Shown: positions 31,801-44,600 of the stretch, one piece after another
Position numbering within the stretch: position 1 is the first letter of the stretch
Layout: every line of letters begins with the position of its first letter
Assembly: GCA_940671915.1 (NCBI GenBank)
Contig: CALNVZ010003426.1
Span: 38,568,279-38,632,278, forward strand
Source: Paracentrotus lividus
Taxonomy: Eukaryota > Echinodermata > Echinoidea > Camarodonta > Echinidae
Reading direction: 5' to 3'
DNA: 64,000 bases
Notes under the pieces: model-generated
What the model was told of the DNA's origin: nothing
Databases searched by the model: none
The model's input: the letters and a program-made list of their open reading frames with translations, nothing else
Made by a program: the position numbers and the translations under genes

Positions 31801-34800
31801 TATTGATAGATAGGGAAGCTAACTTTGGGCAATGGAAGAAGGGTGGTGGTGGAACTATATTTCCATTAGGAAAAAATTATAATTTTGTGTGGCTTATGCC
31901 TCCAAGTAGAATAAAAGCGGGATTCTTTGTTCGATCTGTAATAAGTTCAGATAAAAAATCTTGGAACAGCGGGATTTAGACTTATCTACTGCATTGCGGT
32001 AGTTAGGACTTACACTAGGCCAATTAACTGGTCCATGGCACGAGTCACGATGAAATAAGAACAAATACCTCAATCCTCTGAGTTTTTTAAATTGACTTAT
32101 CATGTAATAATCGTTTAGTACGACCCGGGGAGGGCAGCTAGGGAACAAGTGGATCTGCAGAAAACAGAACAATGAATTCCTCAGCATAGATGGGGAGTTG
32201 TCCAAAAATATTATGATTATATTTTGTGGTTGGCACGCAGTGGAAGTACGATTCCGGAGATAGATTTACTATTGCAAATTCACCATCTAGTTTTTGGACC
32301 AACTATTGGTAAAGGTTGATTTAGAGAAAAAGAAGTTTAATTCATATTTTTTTGTTAATAAGACAAATAATTAAACACTTGAAACTCAAAAACTCGGACA
32401 GCTCCCATAGTTTCAACCCATTGTGGTTTTATCCAATATTCCAAACCCCCAAACCCCCCAGGGTCGCCACTCTCTCAATACTCTCACTGACTAATAGCAT
32501 ATAGCAGATACTTACACAAACTGTGCGAGGCTATGCAAATCATGCTGTAGGACGCCTGCGACTCCTGTTAAGAACACGGTTAATTACACAGGGACTGAAA
32601 AAAGGTAAGAATATGGAGACACCAACACCGAACAACCCCCCCACCAACACAAACACAACACACACACAAGCACCAACGGTCCATCAATGAGCCAGAACAG
32701 GCTAAACAAAATGGCAGAACACAACACCCATAGAGGCAAACATATGCAGAAAAACAAACCTGGCTAAAAATAAGGCAAGGAATACGAACAATAGGTCAAA
32801 ATACATCGGCGAGACAATCCCCGGCAAAATGGGTCAGATGAGTAGAATCAATGGACAAGAGCAACAACACTGGCCGGAGGGACACAATGGCAAGAAGGTA
32901 AAAGATCAATGCAGAAAAGTAAGAAATGGGCGTGACCACGGTAGCAGCAAATACAGAGCACGAGCGTAAAAAAATGGCCGAAGGTAAAAATATGAGAAGA
33001 AATAAGAGTAAAAAAGAAAGGCAGAGAAAGGATAAAAAACATGGCAGATGGCATAAATTGTCACGGGGTTCTTAACGCAATTACATTGTCATTAGAAGGA
33101 ATCCATGAATAACAACTCAAATATGGCCGAATTCGCATGAACAAAACGCGCCGCGGATATTCAAATTCTAATAACAGAGAAACACCTTCAATTAGAACGG
33201 AATAAACAAAAAAAAATTAACCTGTGAAAAAACAAAATAAAAAATGAGATATTTACGTTCCGTCTCGATTATCTGATAGTGAGAAAAAGTAGACGGCACG
33301 GATGTCTAACGCCAGACACCGTCTTGACGTTCAAATTTTTCATTACTGGTCTGAGTCGGAAGGGCATGCAAGGGCAAAAAATGCCAATCTGCAGAGATTA
33401 ATATATTCGACTTCTTTGCATATGGTAAAATTAATTTGATCAAATATGATGGGGATTCATTTAGTAATAGGAAAGAAGCTAGTTAATTTATCAAATTATT
33501 ATTTTGAATATAAAATTATAAAACACTCAATTCACGTTTTTTAGAAAAAATGAAACACCAGAAAATTACCATGGAAACAACCAATAAAGTTAAGTATTTA
33601 TTTTCAATTCTTGTACGACTAAATCATGTGAATATTTATAATGTTTAAAATGTTTTTATGACCTATGCTCATTGACGACGTGCAAGATTGGGACAATGAT
33701 CCATATGCTTTATAAAACACACTTTTTACAAATGCCTTCTAGTGAGACACCGCTAGCCTGAAAAAAGATGTTTATTGAAACTGATAGAAGACAAACAATT
33801 TACATCTGCTTCACTTTGCACTTAACTAACACATTCGGTTTGAAGTAAATTTCAATTTGATTTCATAATTTCCCAAAATCCCGACTATCAAATTTTCATT
33901 GCCTTCAGTGAACATAGGATATTTGACGGAAAAAAACAATGGAAAATAAGGAAAGAATAAAGTTTTACCGGACCCTGGTACGAGAACAGGCTCAATGGTA
34001 CAGATACTGTTCATTCCAAATCATTGACCAAAGTTTCTTACCGAGGTATATGATTTTCTAAGAAGATTTGTGCGTAGGTTAAGAAAATTAACTCAACAAG
34101 AGGTCATTATAAGACCAAAAATTTTACGAATTGAACTTGGGCAAAGTATCTATGAATTTTTTGATTCAAAATACTATTGACTCTTAGCATCTCACCCCAC
34201 ACTTCATGAACTATTACGTTAAATAGAGGTTTGAATGTAAAGTTGAAAAAACAGTCAAATATATGGCTCAGTTGGAAATCATTCTAAACAATTGATAATT
34301 ATTGAAACGAAACCACAAGATACAAAACAAAACAGACCGAACAACCAAAAAATAGTTACGATTTAAAATTTAACTAGATGAAATAATTTCCACAGACCAA
34401 TATAAGGCCCGGCACAAAAATCTTTTAAGAAGTTCTTTAAACATAACAGGAACTTTGAGATCAATAATGTGACGAATCGTGGAGCCCTCAACCAAAAATA
34501 ACTATGCAGATGACCCAAACCTACATGAAAACAAGCGGCAAATATTTACTAAATTACTTTTTTATTTCAAACATGATATAGCTTTCTCCTCATAAAAATA
34601 ACTTGGTGTTCACTGGAAAAAGACATACAACATAAAAAAAACAACAAAAAATCCCTGCGGATTTTTTGCCCACGACAAACCTCGCCTTTAAATCAGACCA
34701 CTACAACTCCTTATACAAAACGCGAAACACATCTGATAATTACAAATTAAGGATTCTTAAGCAAAGTTGCAATATATATCATTTCGGTCGTCTAAATATA

Positions 34801-37800
34801 AAAAACAAGACAATCTTTCACAACCAAGACTCGACACCGTGGAACAAACTCACTGCAGCGGCTAATGTGAAAAAGCTAACTATAGTTATTTAACCTCAAA
34901 TGCACAATATAGAATGATAACACATCATCACAAACAGGACCTGACAACCCAGGTCATTAAAAGCAATACAAAAAAACCACAAGACCAGCCTAAATTTCAC
35001 AATAAACCATAGATATATTCAACAGTAACACGCGATTGTAACAACACACACTAGAATATAGAAATAACACTAAACTACATTAGTGTTTTTGTTCAGAATG
35101 AGATCACTCTTATATGGTGTTCATTCACCAAGATTAAATCTCGCGAAACATTTTATATAATTGCTTCATTTTGCTGTTAAAAGCCTTTAGAAAAACACTT
35201 CATTTGAACACTCGAGACGTAAATAAGGCCCCAAATACTCATCGACATTAGTCATGCAATTATCCAACATGGATAAATGGTACAAATTTTACGGCAAAGA
35301 TATAATTTAGGAGCATATTTTTTCTGACACATGACAGACCCAACAAACACAAGAAACATATTTCGGGGCTTTTTTCCCCCCACCTTTTTTTTCCCAAAAA
35401 AACATGTGATCATATCATCATATATCAGCAAATAGTACCCTTCTTACGGACGCACAATATGTTATGGCAATGGACACGCTTACATGGCGTACGATTCTGC
35501 TGATGGACACGTCGCACACGATTGTTTATCCTCCTCCGCTGATAAACAATGTCTTTTTACGCAACGAATCTCTCGCGCTTCCGATATTCAATTAGGAAAT
35601 CAAGTTTGTGATTTCAGGCACCTAGCGAACATTTCCACCAACAAAGATCTTATCCAAATTGCATTGATCGCGGACTTTAGACCAATCTGACCAAAACCCA
35701 CTGATAAGCATGAGACTAATCGCACTATCAATAAAGATATCTTCATAAAATTCAGAGTCGAGCCCCCAATTAATCATCGTAAGCTAATTAGAAAAATTAT
35801 TCATCAATAAAGTAAAAAAAGGAACTATATAAAAAATTAGATATTTTTTTGAAACTCCCCATCATTTATTTTACAAAGCATAAAATAGAATAATTAGGTA
35901 TTTCTAAGAAATTCAGAAGCCCGAGGACAACTATTCTTTTGAATGGATGTATGATGTTTACGCTAGACAAAGAAAGTATACGTATAATAAGGAAGGTCTA
36001 AGAAAAATAAAAAATAATCAAATAGGAAACAATATGGAAAGAGTGTTCGTATAAACTTTTTAAATTGAACGAAACAATATGTTCCTTGATTCGGCAACTA
36101 GCAGATTATGAGATCAATAATAATGACAATAATATTCAAAGATATATTGGGCGATTGATTTGACTCAGTCAATCTAAACAAACAAAAAAAAAAAAAAAAT
36201 ATAACCATAAGATAGTTACTGCAATAAATTTGCTGTCTATCAAAGGTAATTTCTATTACCTAATTAATTTCTCTATTGAAACAACACATTCAGGATAAAA
36301 AATAAATAAAATCAAGGAAAAATTATATAAATAAGACATGGTCTTAAGTATAGGTTTATAATATGCATTAACAAAAACGTGAACACTAACTACATTTAAG
36401 ATCGAGCAAATTCCTACTGACATGTCTATTTTATTTTTTTAATTTCAGTCATAAAATCCAAATATAAACAATGACACTTATGTAAAGGTACATGTAATCA
36501 AACCCTCGTTTCCTTTCACTCTCTCAACCGGAAAAACAAAACAACCCAACAAACATAGAACAAATACTAGCGCGAAAAAAATATATCAAATTAGACAACA
36601 GAAAATAGTAAACATTTAATTAACCAAATGAGAGTTCCAGTCAATAACTACTAAACCCAGATAACCGGACCGCTCCACGGCAGCATGAACAAATCACAGC
36701 ATGAAATCTTGAAAAATCCACCCTTTTTTTCAGTAATTTCTTACAAATGAAATCGAACTCTCTATAACACCCCATATTCCTAAAAAGAGAAACCAAATAT
36801 TGACCTAATAATATAGAGAAATGGGCTTTATTTGCCTATTTTTACAATTGGCTTGGCGAAAGAATTCATTCTTTACTATCTGGCATTTTTACCTCTGCCA
36901 TATTTACCTCTTGCCATTTTTGCCTCTGCGATTTTCTTACACTCTGCAATATTTTTGTACCTCTGACATCACCTATGATCTGCCTTTTTAACCTCTGCCA
37001 TTTTCACCTCTGCCATTTTTGCCTCTCGCCATTTTTGCCTTGCATTAATTACCTCTGACCATTTTTGCGCTCTTGCATTTTACCTTCTTTTACTCGCCAC
37101 ATTTTACCTCTTGCATTTTTACTCTGCATTTTTTATTGCCTTACTGCCATTTTATCTCGCCATTTTTCACCGTGCTGCCATTGTTTTACCTCTGCAATTT
37201 TCACCTCTGCCATTTTTGCCTCTGCCATTTTGGGCACTTTCCTCGCATTTTCTTTCCCTTGCCATTCTTTACCTCTCCATTTACTTGCATTTTGCCATAT
37301 GCGCATTTTTACCTTCTGCGCATATTTTACCATCTGCTTTGGCCTACTGCACTTTTTTTTACCTCGTGCCATTTTTTACCTTGCATTTTACCTCTGCCAT
37401 TTTTTGCCTCTTGCAATTTTTACCTCTGCCATTTTTACCTGTGCATTTATTTTACCTCATGCCATTTTTGCGTCTGCCAATTTTTTCCATTGCTTTTTCC
37501 TTCTGCATTTCTTAACCTGGCACCCGCTGGTTCGACCGGTACTGTCGCAGCGACCGCATAATGGAAGCATTATTACGTCTTGGGGAAACCTGTTGACGTC
37601 ACCATCGAAGAAGTGACTTGGCATCGACCCAGATAATATAATAATAATAACTAATTGATTTGGTTTTATTACCCAGGTAGCCAAATTTTCAGTTTTGACA
37701 AACTGTTCCCAGTCGGCACTGAGATGATGTTACTTATTACCCCCAAGGTTCCTTGTTAAAAAAGCACTTAAGAGGTTACCATTTTCCCAGTAATGTTAAA

Positions 37801-40800
37801 TAAGTCGTAAGGATTGAAGTTATTTCTCTAAATAGGCCCCAAAACTTTGATTTGCAGATTCGGAAGACAGAGGAATTCGGTTAAAACAGAAACGCGAACA
37901 TTATCGGGATTGGGCGATGTTCAAGGGAATTGTTAGTACCAGACGTACATTGTGACATTATTTCTATTGCGTCCGCTGCGACACACTACCGGTCGTAACA
38001 CCGGCTCTACAAATAATCTAGCGACGTCAAAGTGGGTTAACAGTAACTTTTATCTGGAGAGGAAGCACTATATAAACGTAACGATCTTCCTTTCCGGTTT
38101 TTGGATGCTCCATTTGCCAACATTCGAACCACCTGGACTGTGTTTCACCAAGTCGGTTTTCAATAAGTTTACGCAATGACCCGTTTTACACAACGGATGG
38201 CGAATTCAGTTCTTTTGCGCTGAATTATTATATCATGTGATTTTTAGTAAGCGACCTATAGCACGCCAAAAAAGCTGTTATCAGTTGTTCGTAAGGGTTC
38301 TAGGTTGGTGGAGGGTTGTCTCCCCGGAGGACAACTCCCCGGGACAACTCCCGGAGAGACAGATCCCCGCGCAGGACCAACTCCACCCGGCGGACAGTCC
38401 CGTAGGACAGGATTCCCGCGAGAACATTCTCCCCGAGGACAGGTCCCCCAAGGACGAGGTCCCCCGGGGGAACAGTTCAACGCCAGGAACTCCACGGACC
38501 GGACAACTTCACTGGAAACTCCCTGGAGGACAGAATGCCCCGGCGGAACAACACCATTAGAGGACAGCCTCCCAGGAGACACTCCCGCAGGACAACTACC
38601 CCGAGAGACAAACTCCCGGAGACGGAATTCTCCCCGGCGAGTAGGGGCTCCCCCCCCCACCAGGGACAATCCCCGGATGAAATCTCCCACTCACTTTTAA
38701 TTTCTTGTATTAAACTATTGATTTTATGTCAACCCCTTGGGTTTTTCTTTACAATTATACAATTACTTTTCGATGGAGTAAACGGCCTCCGTCACACGAG
38801 TCCGTCCGGGTTCACGGCACGGGCAGGATCCGGTTCAAACATGGGCAAAGAACGGTCGAAATGATCGGCCGTGTACTATGGTGCAGATGAGACTGGTCAC
38901 AACAAACACGCTGATGGCGTACTAGCGAAACGGAACGGTCGGTTTTTTAGGGATCAGCGTTCTTGGAGCGATTTAGAGCGGTTGCCGCGTACGGTTACCG
39001 GACGGATCGGATCTGTTGACGAGGGCCTGTAACCCTTCTGTAAATGACCAAAAGCGAGATGGGATATGGTTGTTTAATTGTTTAATCATCCAATTGGAAA
39101 ACCACGCTTCCATATATGAATGGCTACTCCTTCTTCAAAAGGTTGTTTAGGTTGGCTAGATTCAGCAGGTACCCAACGAAATGTGACTCTTAGAAAGAGT
39201 GAAATTAATGAAAATGCAAGAAATAAAAGAAATGTGTCAAAAAAAGGAAGGATGCTAAGGGAGAACATAATATGAATGCACATGGTAAGCTTAGAAAAGA
39301 GCACGAGGGGGCGAGTGGCCCTTACATTATTCTCTAGTCGATCTTCAGTAAGGTGGTGGTGCGGGATGAGCCACGATAATTAAGCTTTTAGATTTAATTA
39401 ATCTAACAAACCCTATAAACAAAAATATAAATGGGCCGCAAAAGTGTTAAACGAGAACACAAATTTTATTCCCATGTATATCTTTATCTCGAAAAAATAC
39501 ATTTCTAACCGGCCTCAATTCCAAACAATCTATCACTTGTTTTGTCATTTCTTATACAAGGAATATTTGCTTAATAGCAATCATTGTCATTGGGCTTCTA
39601 GATTTACAGACAAATTGTTATATCTGAATGGTGTGTGCGTTACATTAAGTATGCACTTGACAGCTTTGATTCATTGGCTCAGTGTCATCGCTATCATAAG
39701 AGGGTGTTATTTGCAACTAGTTTGGTTATGAAATATCTCCAGAAAGATATAGATATGTGACAATTATAGAAACATCTTCGATTCATCAACCAATTTTCTA
39801 TGCTATTTCTACAATGTCATAACTATCATTGTAACTTATTTATAATTCTAACAAAACATCTTGCTGAAAAGCAAAGCCAAAGCAAAACAAACAAACCTTT
39901 GTATAAATTATGTACATGTGATATTTGTATAATTAAAAGCATAGCTGCTGATATAAAATTTCAGTTGCCGGCAACGCGCTAAAATCCTTTCTTTTGTTTT
40001 CTTTTTTTCTTTTTTTTTTTTTTTTTTGGTTGGGAGGGGCGGCTAAAAGAAAGATGATCGTCCACCATTTGTAAAGAATAAAAAACAACAAGAAATAAGA
40101 ACCAATAAGTAAAAACCCTTGATATCTGCTTCGGGTCATTATTTAGTCAAAATTTCGGCTTGCGCTTTTGCGGCTCCTAAAGAATCATCCCTTCAAAAGG
40201 TTCATTTTTTTTCATATTCTCGATACCCCCGCAAAAATCCTAGTTACAGCGGCCTGCACCATTGACCTATATTACTTCTCAAATCTTAATCAGATCAATT
40301 TTCCTTGGTGATTTAGGGCTGTAAGTAGATATAATATATCTCTTTCGCTTTTGACCGATAAAAATTCGGTTCAATAGCAGTAACGCGCTCTACAGCTGCC
40401 AAACTTTAACACCCTTCGCCGGAAAAAAAAAAATTGCCAAAGATTTTGTATTTCCATGAATGGCTATTTCGGTTTAAAAAATAAATAAATAAAAAAAAAA
40501 ATCGCAAATTGAGAAAAAATTAACGAGTGCATGTGGATCTGTTATCCGGAATGGTTGAGTTGTCCTCCGGGGGACTTGTCCTGCGGGGTAGTTGTGCTGG
40601 GGGGAAGTTGTCCTCCCGGGAGTCGTCCTACCTGGGGAGTGTTCCTCGCGGGGAGTTGTCCCTCCGGGGAGTTGTCCTCCGGGGTGGAGTTTTACTCGGG
40701 GGATATGTCCTCTGTGGGACTTGTCCTCCGGGGAGTTTTCATCGGGGGAGATTGTTCTCCGGGGGAGTTGTCCCTTGGTGGACCTGTCCTCCGGGGGAGA

Positions 40801-41629
40801 TGTTCCTGCGGAGGAGTTGTCCTCCGGGGTGTTGCTCTCGGGAGTTCCTGGGGGGAGTTGTCCTCCGGGGGAGCTGTCCTCCGGGAGTTGTCCCCGGGGG
40901 AGTTGTCCTCCGGGGGAGATGTCCTGATACGGTTCTAAATGGATAATATATTCTCGGCTCTCGCTGATACGTAATAGGATCTATTCTGCTCAAAATAATA
41001 TCTCCAGCTAGTTTTTAGCTTAATAATTTTGGCTCGCATTACTTCTTCCATTACTCAAATGATCAGGAATCAAGGCTGCCATTATAAGCATACATTCAAA
41101 GACAAATTTTCTTCGAACCCCCTCCCTCTCCGAATACATTTCTCTTTAGTTCTTTGCCTGTGATCTAAAGTGTCCCCCCTTTTCAGAAAAAAGTGCCCGT
41201 TTTCCATCGAGACCCCACTTTCAAATCCATTTCGCCGCCTCTACTATATGTTTTATCGTTTTGTTTAGTTTAGTTTTGTTTGTTTTGTTTTGTTTTCGCT
41301 CTCGCGGATATTATACAGGACCTTTAATGCACAAACATGTTCAATTTTAGCTCAAGATTTTCGGCTCGCGCTTCGCGCTCGCATTTCTCTTTAGTTCTAT
41401 GCCCGTGATCTAAAGTGTCCCTTGCTCGCATTACTTTTCAATTACTAAAATAAACAGTAAGATCAAGGCAGCCATTGTGATTCTTAAAAGCATACGTTCA
41501 AAGACCTAATTTCTTCGTATCCCCTCGCTTTCCGAATACATTTCTCTAAAGATCTAGGCCTATGCCTCTGATCTAAAGTGTCCCCCTTTTCCGAAAAAGT
41601 GCCCTTTTTTATCGAGACCCCCCTCTACA

Positions 41630-41668
<39 letters not shown>

Positions 41669-44600
41669 TCGCACTCGCGGATACTATATGGGACTTTTAA
41701 TGCACAAACATATCAAATTTTCGGCTCGCGCCTCGCGCTCGCTGATACGTTATAGAAACTAGAAGTATGCACAAATATCTCAAACTTTAAGCTTAAAATT
41801 TTCGGCTCGCGCTTCGCGCTCGCATTAGTTTTTAAATTATTTAAATAAACAGTAATCAAGGCAGCCATAAAGCTAAAAGCATAAATTCAAAGACAAATTC
41901 TATTCGCACCCCCTTTCTCTCAAATCCGTCCCGCCGCCTCTGCAATATGGGTATTAAAAAGGTTCCTTGTGCGTCAAGTGCTTGTGTGTGCCAAACAAGA
42001 TCGCGACAAGTTGGCAATTTTTTTTCGCTCATCCCCCCACTCCTCGACACGGATTTACGCCGTTGATATTATTATTATTATAATAATAATTATTATTATT
42101 ATTATTATCATAGGTTTTCCCGCTCAATTTCATCTTTCGTTCACTCAATTTTACATTTGGATCAAACGATTTAACGAAAGTCGCGATCGCGCTACCGCAT
42201 CATCAATCAAATTCATTTTTATTCTCTCAAATTCCCTTTATTTGCAAACGACTGTACAAAGCATTCATGTGAATTCACATTAGGAGCATATCATTTCGGG
42301 AATGTGCACTCATTTTAATTTACAGCTGGCTTCGGCATAATTTGTCTTCCTTCATTCAAACAAATTCATGAATAGGCAATCGAATTGTAAATAATTGCAT
42401 ACAATTAGACATTTTAGTGATACTTCAGTGAAAGCTTATAATGGTTTTGTGATTTGTCATGAGACGGATTTGAGACTAGTTTGGGACAGTTTTGAGATGG
42501 TTTTGAGATGGTTTTGAGACAGTTGCGGAGATATTTCGGAGACGTCTCAGAGACGTATCTAGAGTTTCTGCAGCGTTTCATGCATCGCGGAAAATCGAAT
42601 ATGCTTAAAACTATGAAATTTTCCGTTGCGACGGAAAAATATATCGGGGACGCCGAGTCACAGAGACATCTCCGTGAAGTGAGATACTTATCATTTCGAG
42701 GTCCTTACAGGCGTGTAAAATAGCCTTTTGTTTATTTTTGTTTACAAGCCTTCATGCCGAGATGCCTTGCTCGTCAGGAGAATGATGGCTAGAAATTATC
42801 AACCATAATGACCAAAATGAACCTGCTCAGAAGGATTTTCAAGAATAAAGTATATATTGTTTTTGTAATTAATTGTCGTATTTATAAATTATTGCATATG
42901 ATACAAACTAAATGCACATCAAGAAAATTACAAACACTGTCTTGTCTGACGATTTCATGTGAGGAATTCGTACGCTGCATGCATATGATTGAGTCATATT
43001 TTAAAATTAAAGATAGAACAATCCAATACAAAACATTTCAAAGTAGAAACTCGATCGAAAATTGAGCATTTGTATGGGCTAAGTGATGAAATTGATAATG
43101 GAATACTTGTTAATGAGGAAAGAGAGAGAGAGAAAGAGAAAGTTTGTGAAAGGGAAGAGTGTTATCATGGATAAAACAAATAGAAAAGTTTAAATTAATG
43201 TATGGTTGAATAAGATCACAAAATGGGAGTTTATATACCTCCACAATTTCACTCTTCAAAGTGGAGTAGCGTATATGGCCATATTCCTAAAAATTAAAGA
43301 GTTTAATTAAATTAAGTGCACAAAGTAGGAAATAGGATTCCTATTAATGAAATTGTTTGCCCCAAAACGAGCCCGTCCCCGTTTCGTTTTAAATTGAATG
43401 AACGAATCGGGAAATCGGAGCATGAAATCGATAACTGAATGAAAATAAAGTGAATCCGTTTGCACCGAACAAAAACTTTAGTGCCGATAAATGAAATTGA
43501 GTACATCAAACGAAAATTTGCGAGCACGTAAATGAAATTCATTGCTCGAATTGAAAATTTGTATGACCAAACCAGCACGAAAGCGGCAGCTGCGTGAATT
43601 TGAATGCACTTAAATGAAATAGAGTGACGAAATGATGAACTTGAGCGGGAAAACCTATATTATTATTATTATTATTAATATCATCACTATTATTATTATT
43701 ATTATTATATTCAGACACGGTCTTAGCAGGATTCACGATTCACAGTTAAAAAAAAAAAAGAAGGTTCAGCAAATAATAATCAGTAATTCATGCCGCATTT
43801 GCACACATTGTCAGACAGTACACGAGACACTATTACAAAGCATGTCCAACAGAGATCGAAGTGTAAAGGTCGATGATTACTGGTGATAGCAAAGCAAACA
43901 GTATTAACCACTGGAACCGGGTGTGAGTATAGAAATGGGATAATTTAGTATAGGGGCAAGTTTGTTTTAGCGATTACATTATTACGTAATACGTGTATTG
44001 TGATGGTAGGATGCTACAATGTAGTACAGTTTGAACATGCAGAGTGAGACAGATCAATATGATAGTTCACGTATATTGACCAACGTCCGTGCAGGGGTTG
44101 TACTATTAGGCCCATGGCTAGACATTTATGTTAAATAGATGCTACAATCGCGTTTGTAGACCTGCATGCGGGGGGGGGGGTCGAATTCGGGCCCTATCTA
44201 AGTCAGGGTTGTTACAAAGGCTTATTCTTTATATTTAAAGAAATCAACACAACGTTTTAGTAAAACTTTTTTTTTCGTGTTACATATGTCCTCACTATAC
44301 ATTGTTCAATCAAAATTAAAATATACCCATACCAAATTTGTTCATGTTTAGTTCCATGACTTATTTAATTCGGATGTATCTTGAGAATATATCATCGGAA
44401 CAGAAAATATGAAAATGAGTAACGATTGTCTACAAACAACACACTCATAGCCTGTGTGTGATATGTGGCCGTACTGTACTTGTGGGGAGTTCAAGGACGA
44501 AAATGGATCGATGCTTATCATGTTTCCCTAATTTCCTCAGCACTTATGTGATTTGTTGTTTTTGGTAGGGCCTATATGAAGCATTTTTTTGCTATGCATG

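Noticed and set aside
37065..37616. 183-codon frame similar to the one at 30 kb
   Set aside because: Second, noisy copy of the same minisatellite. Not coding.
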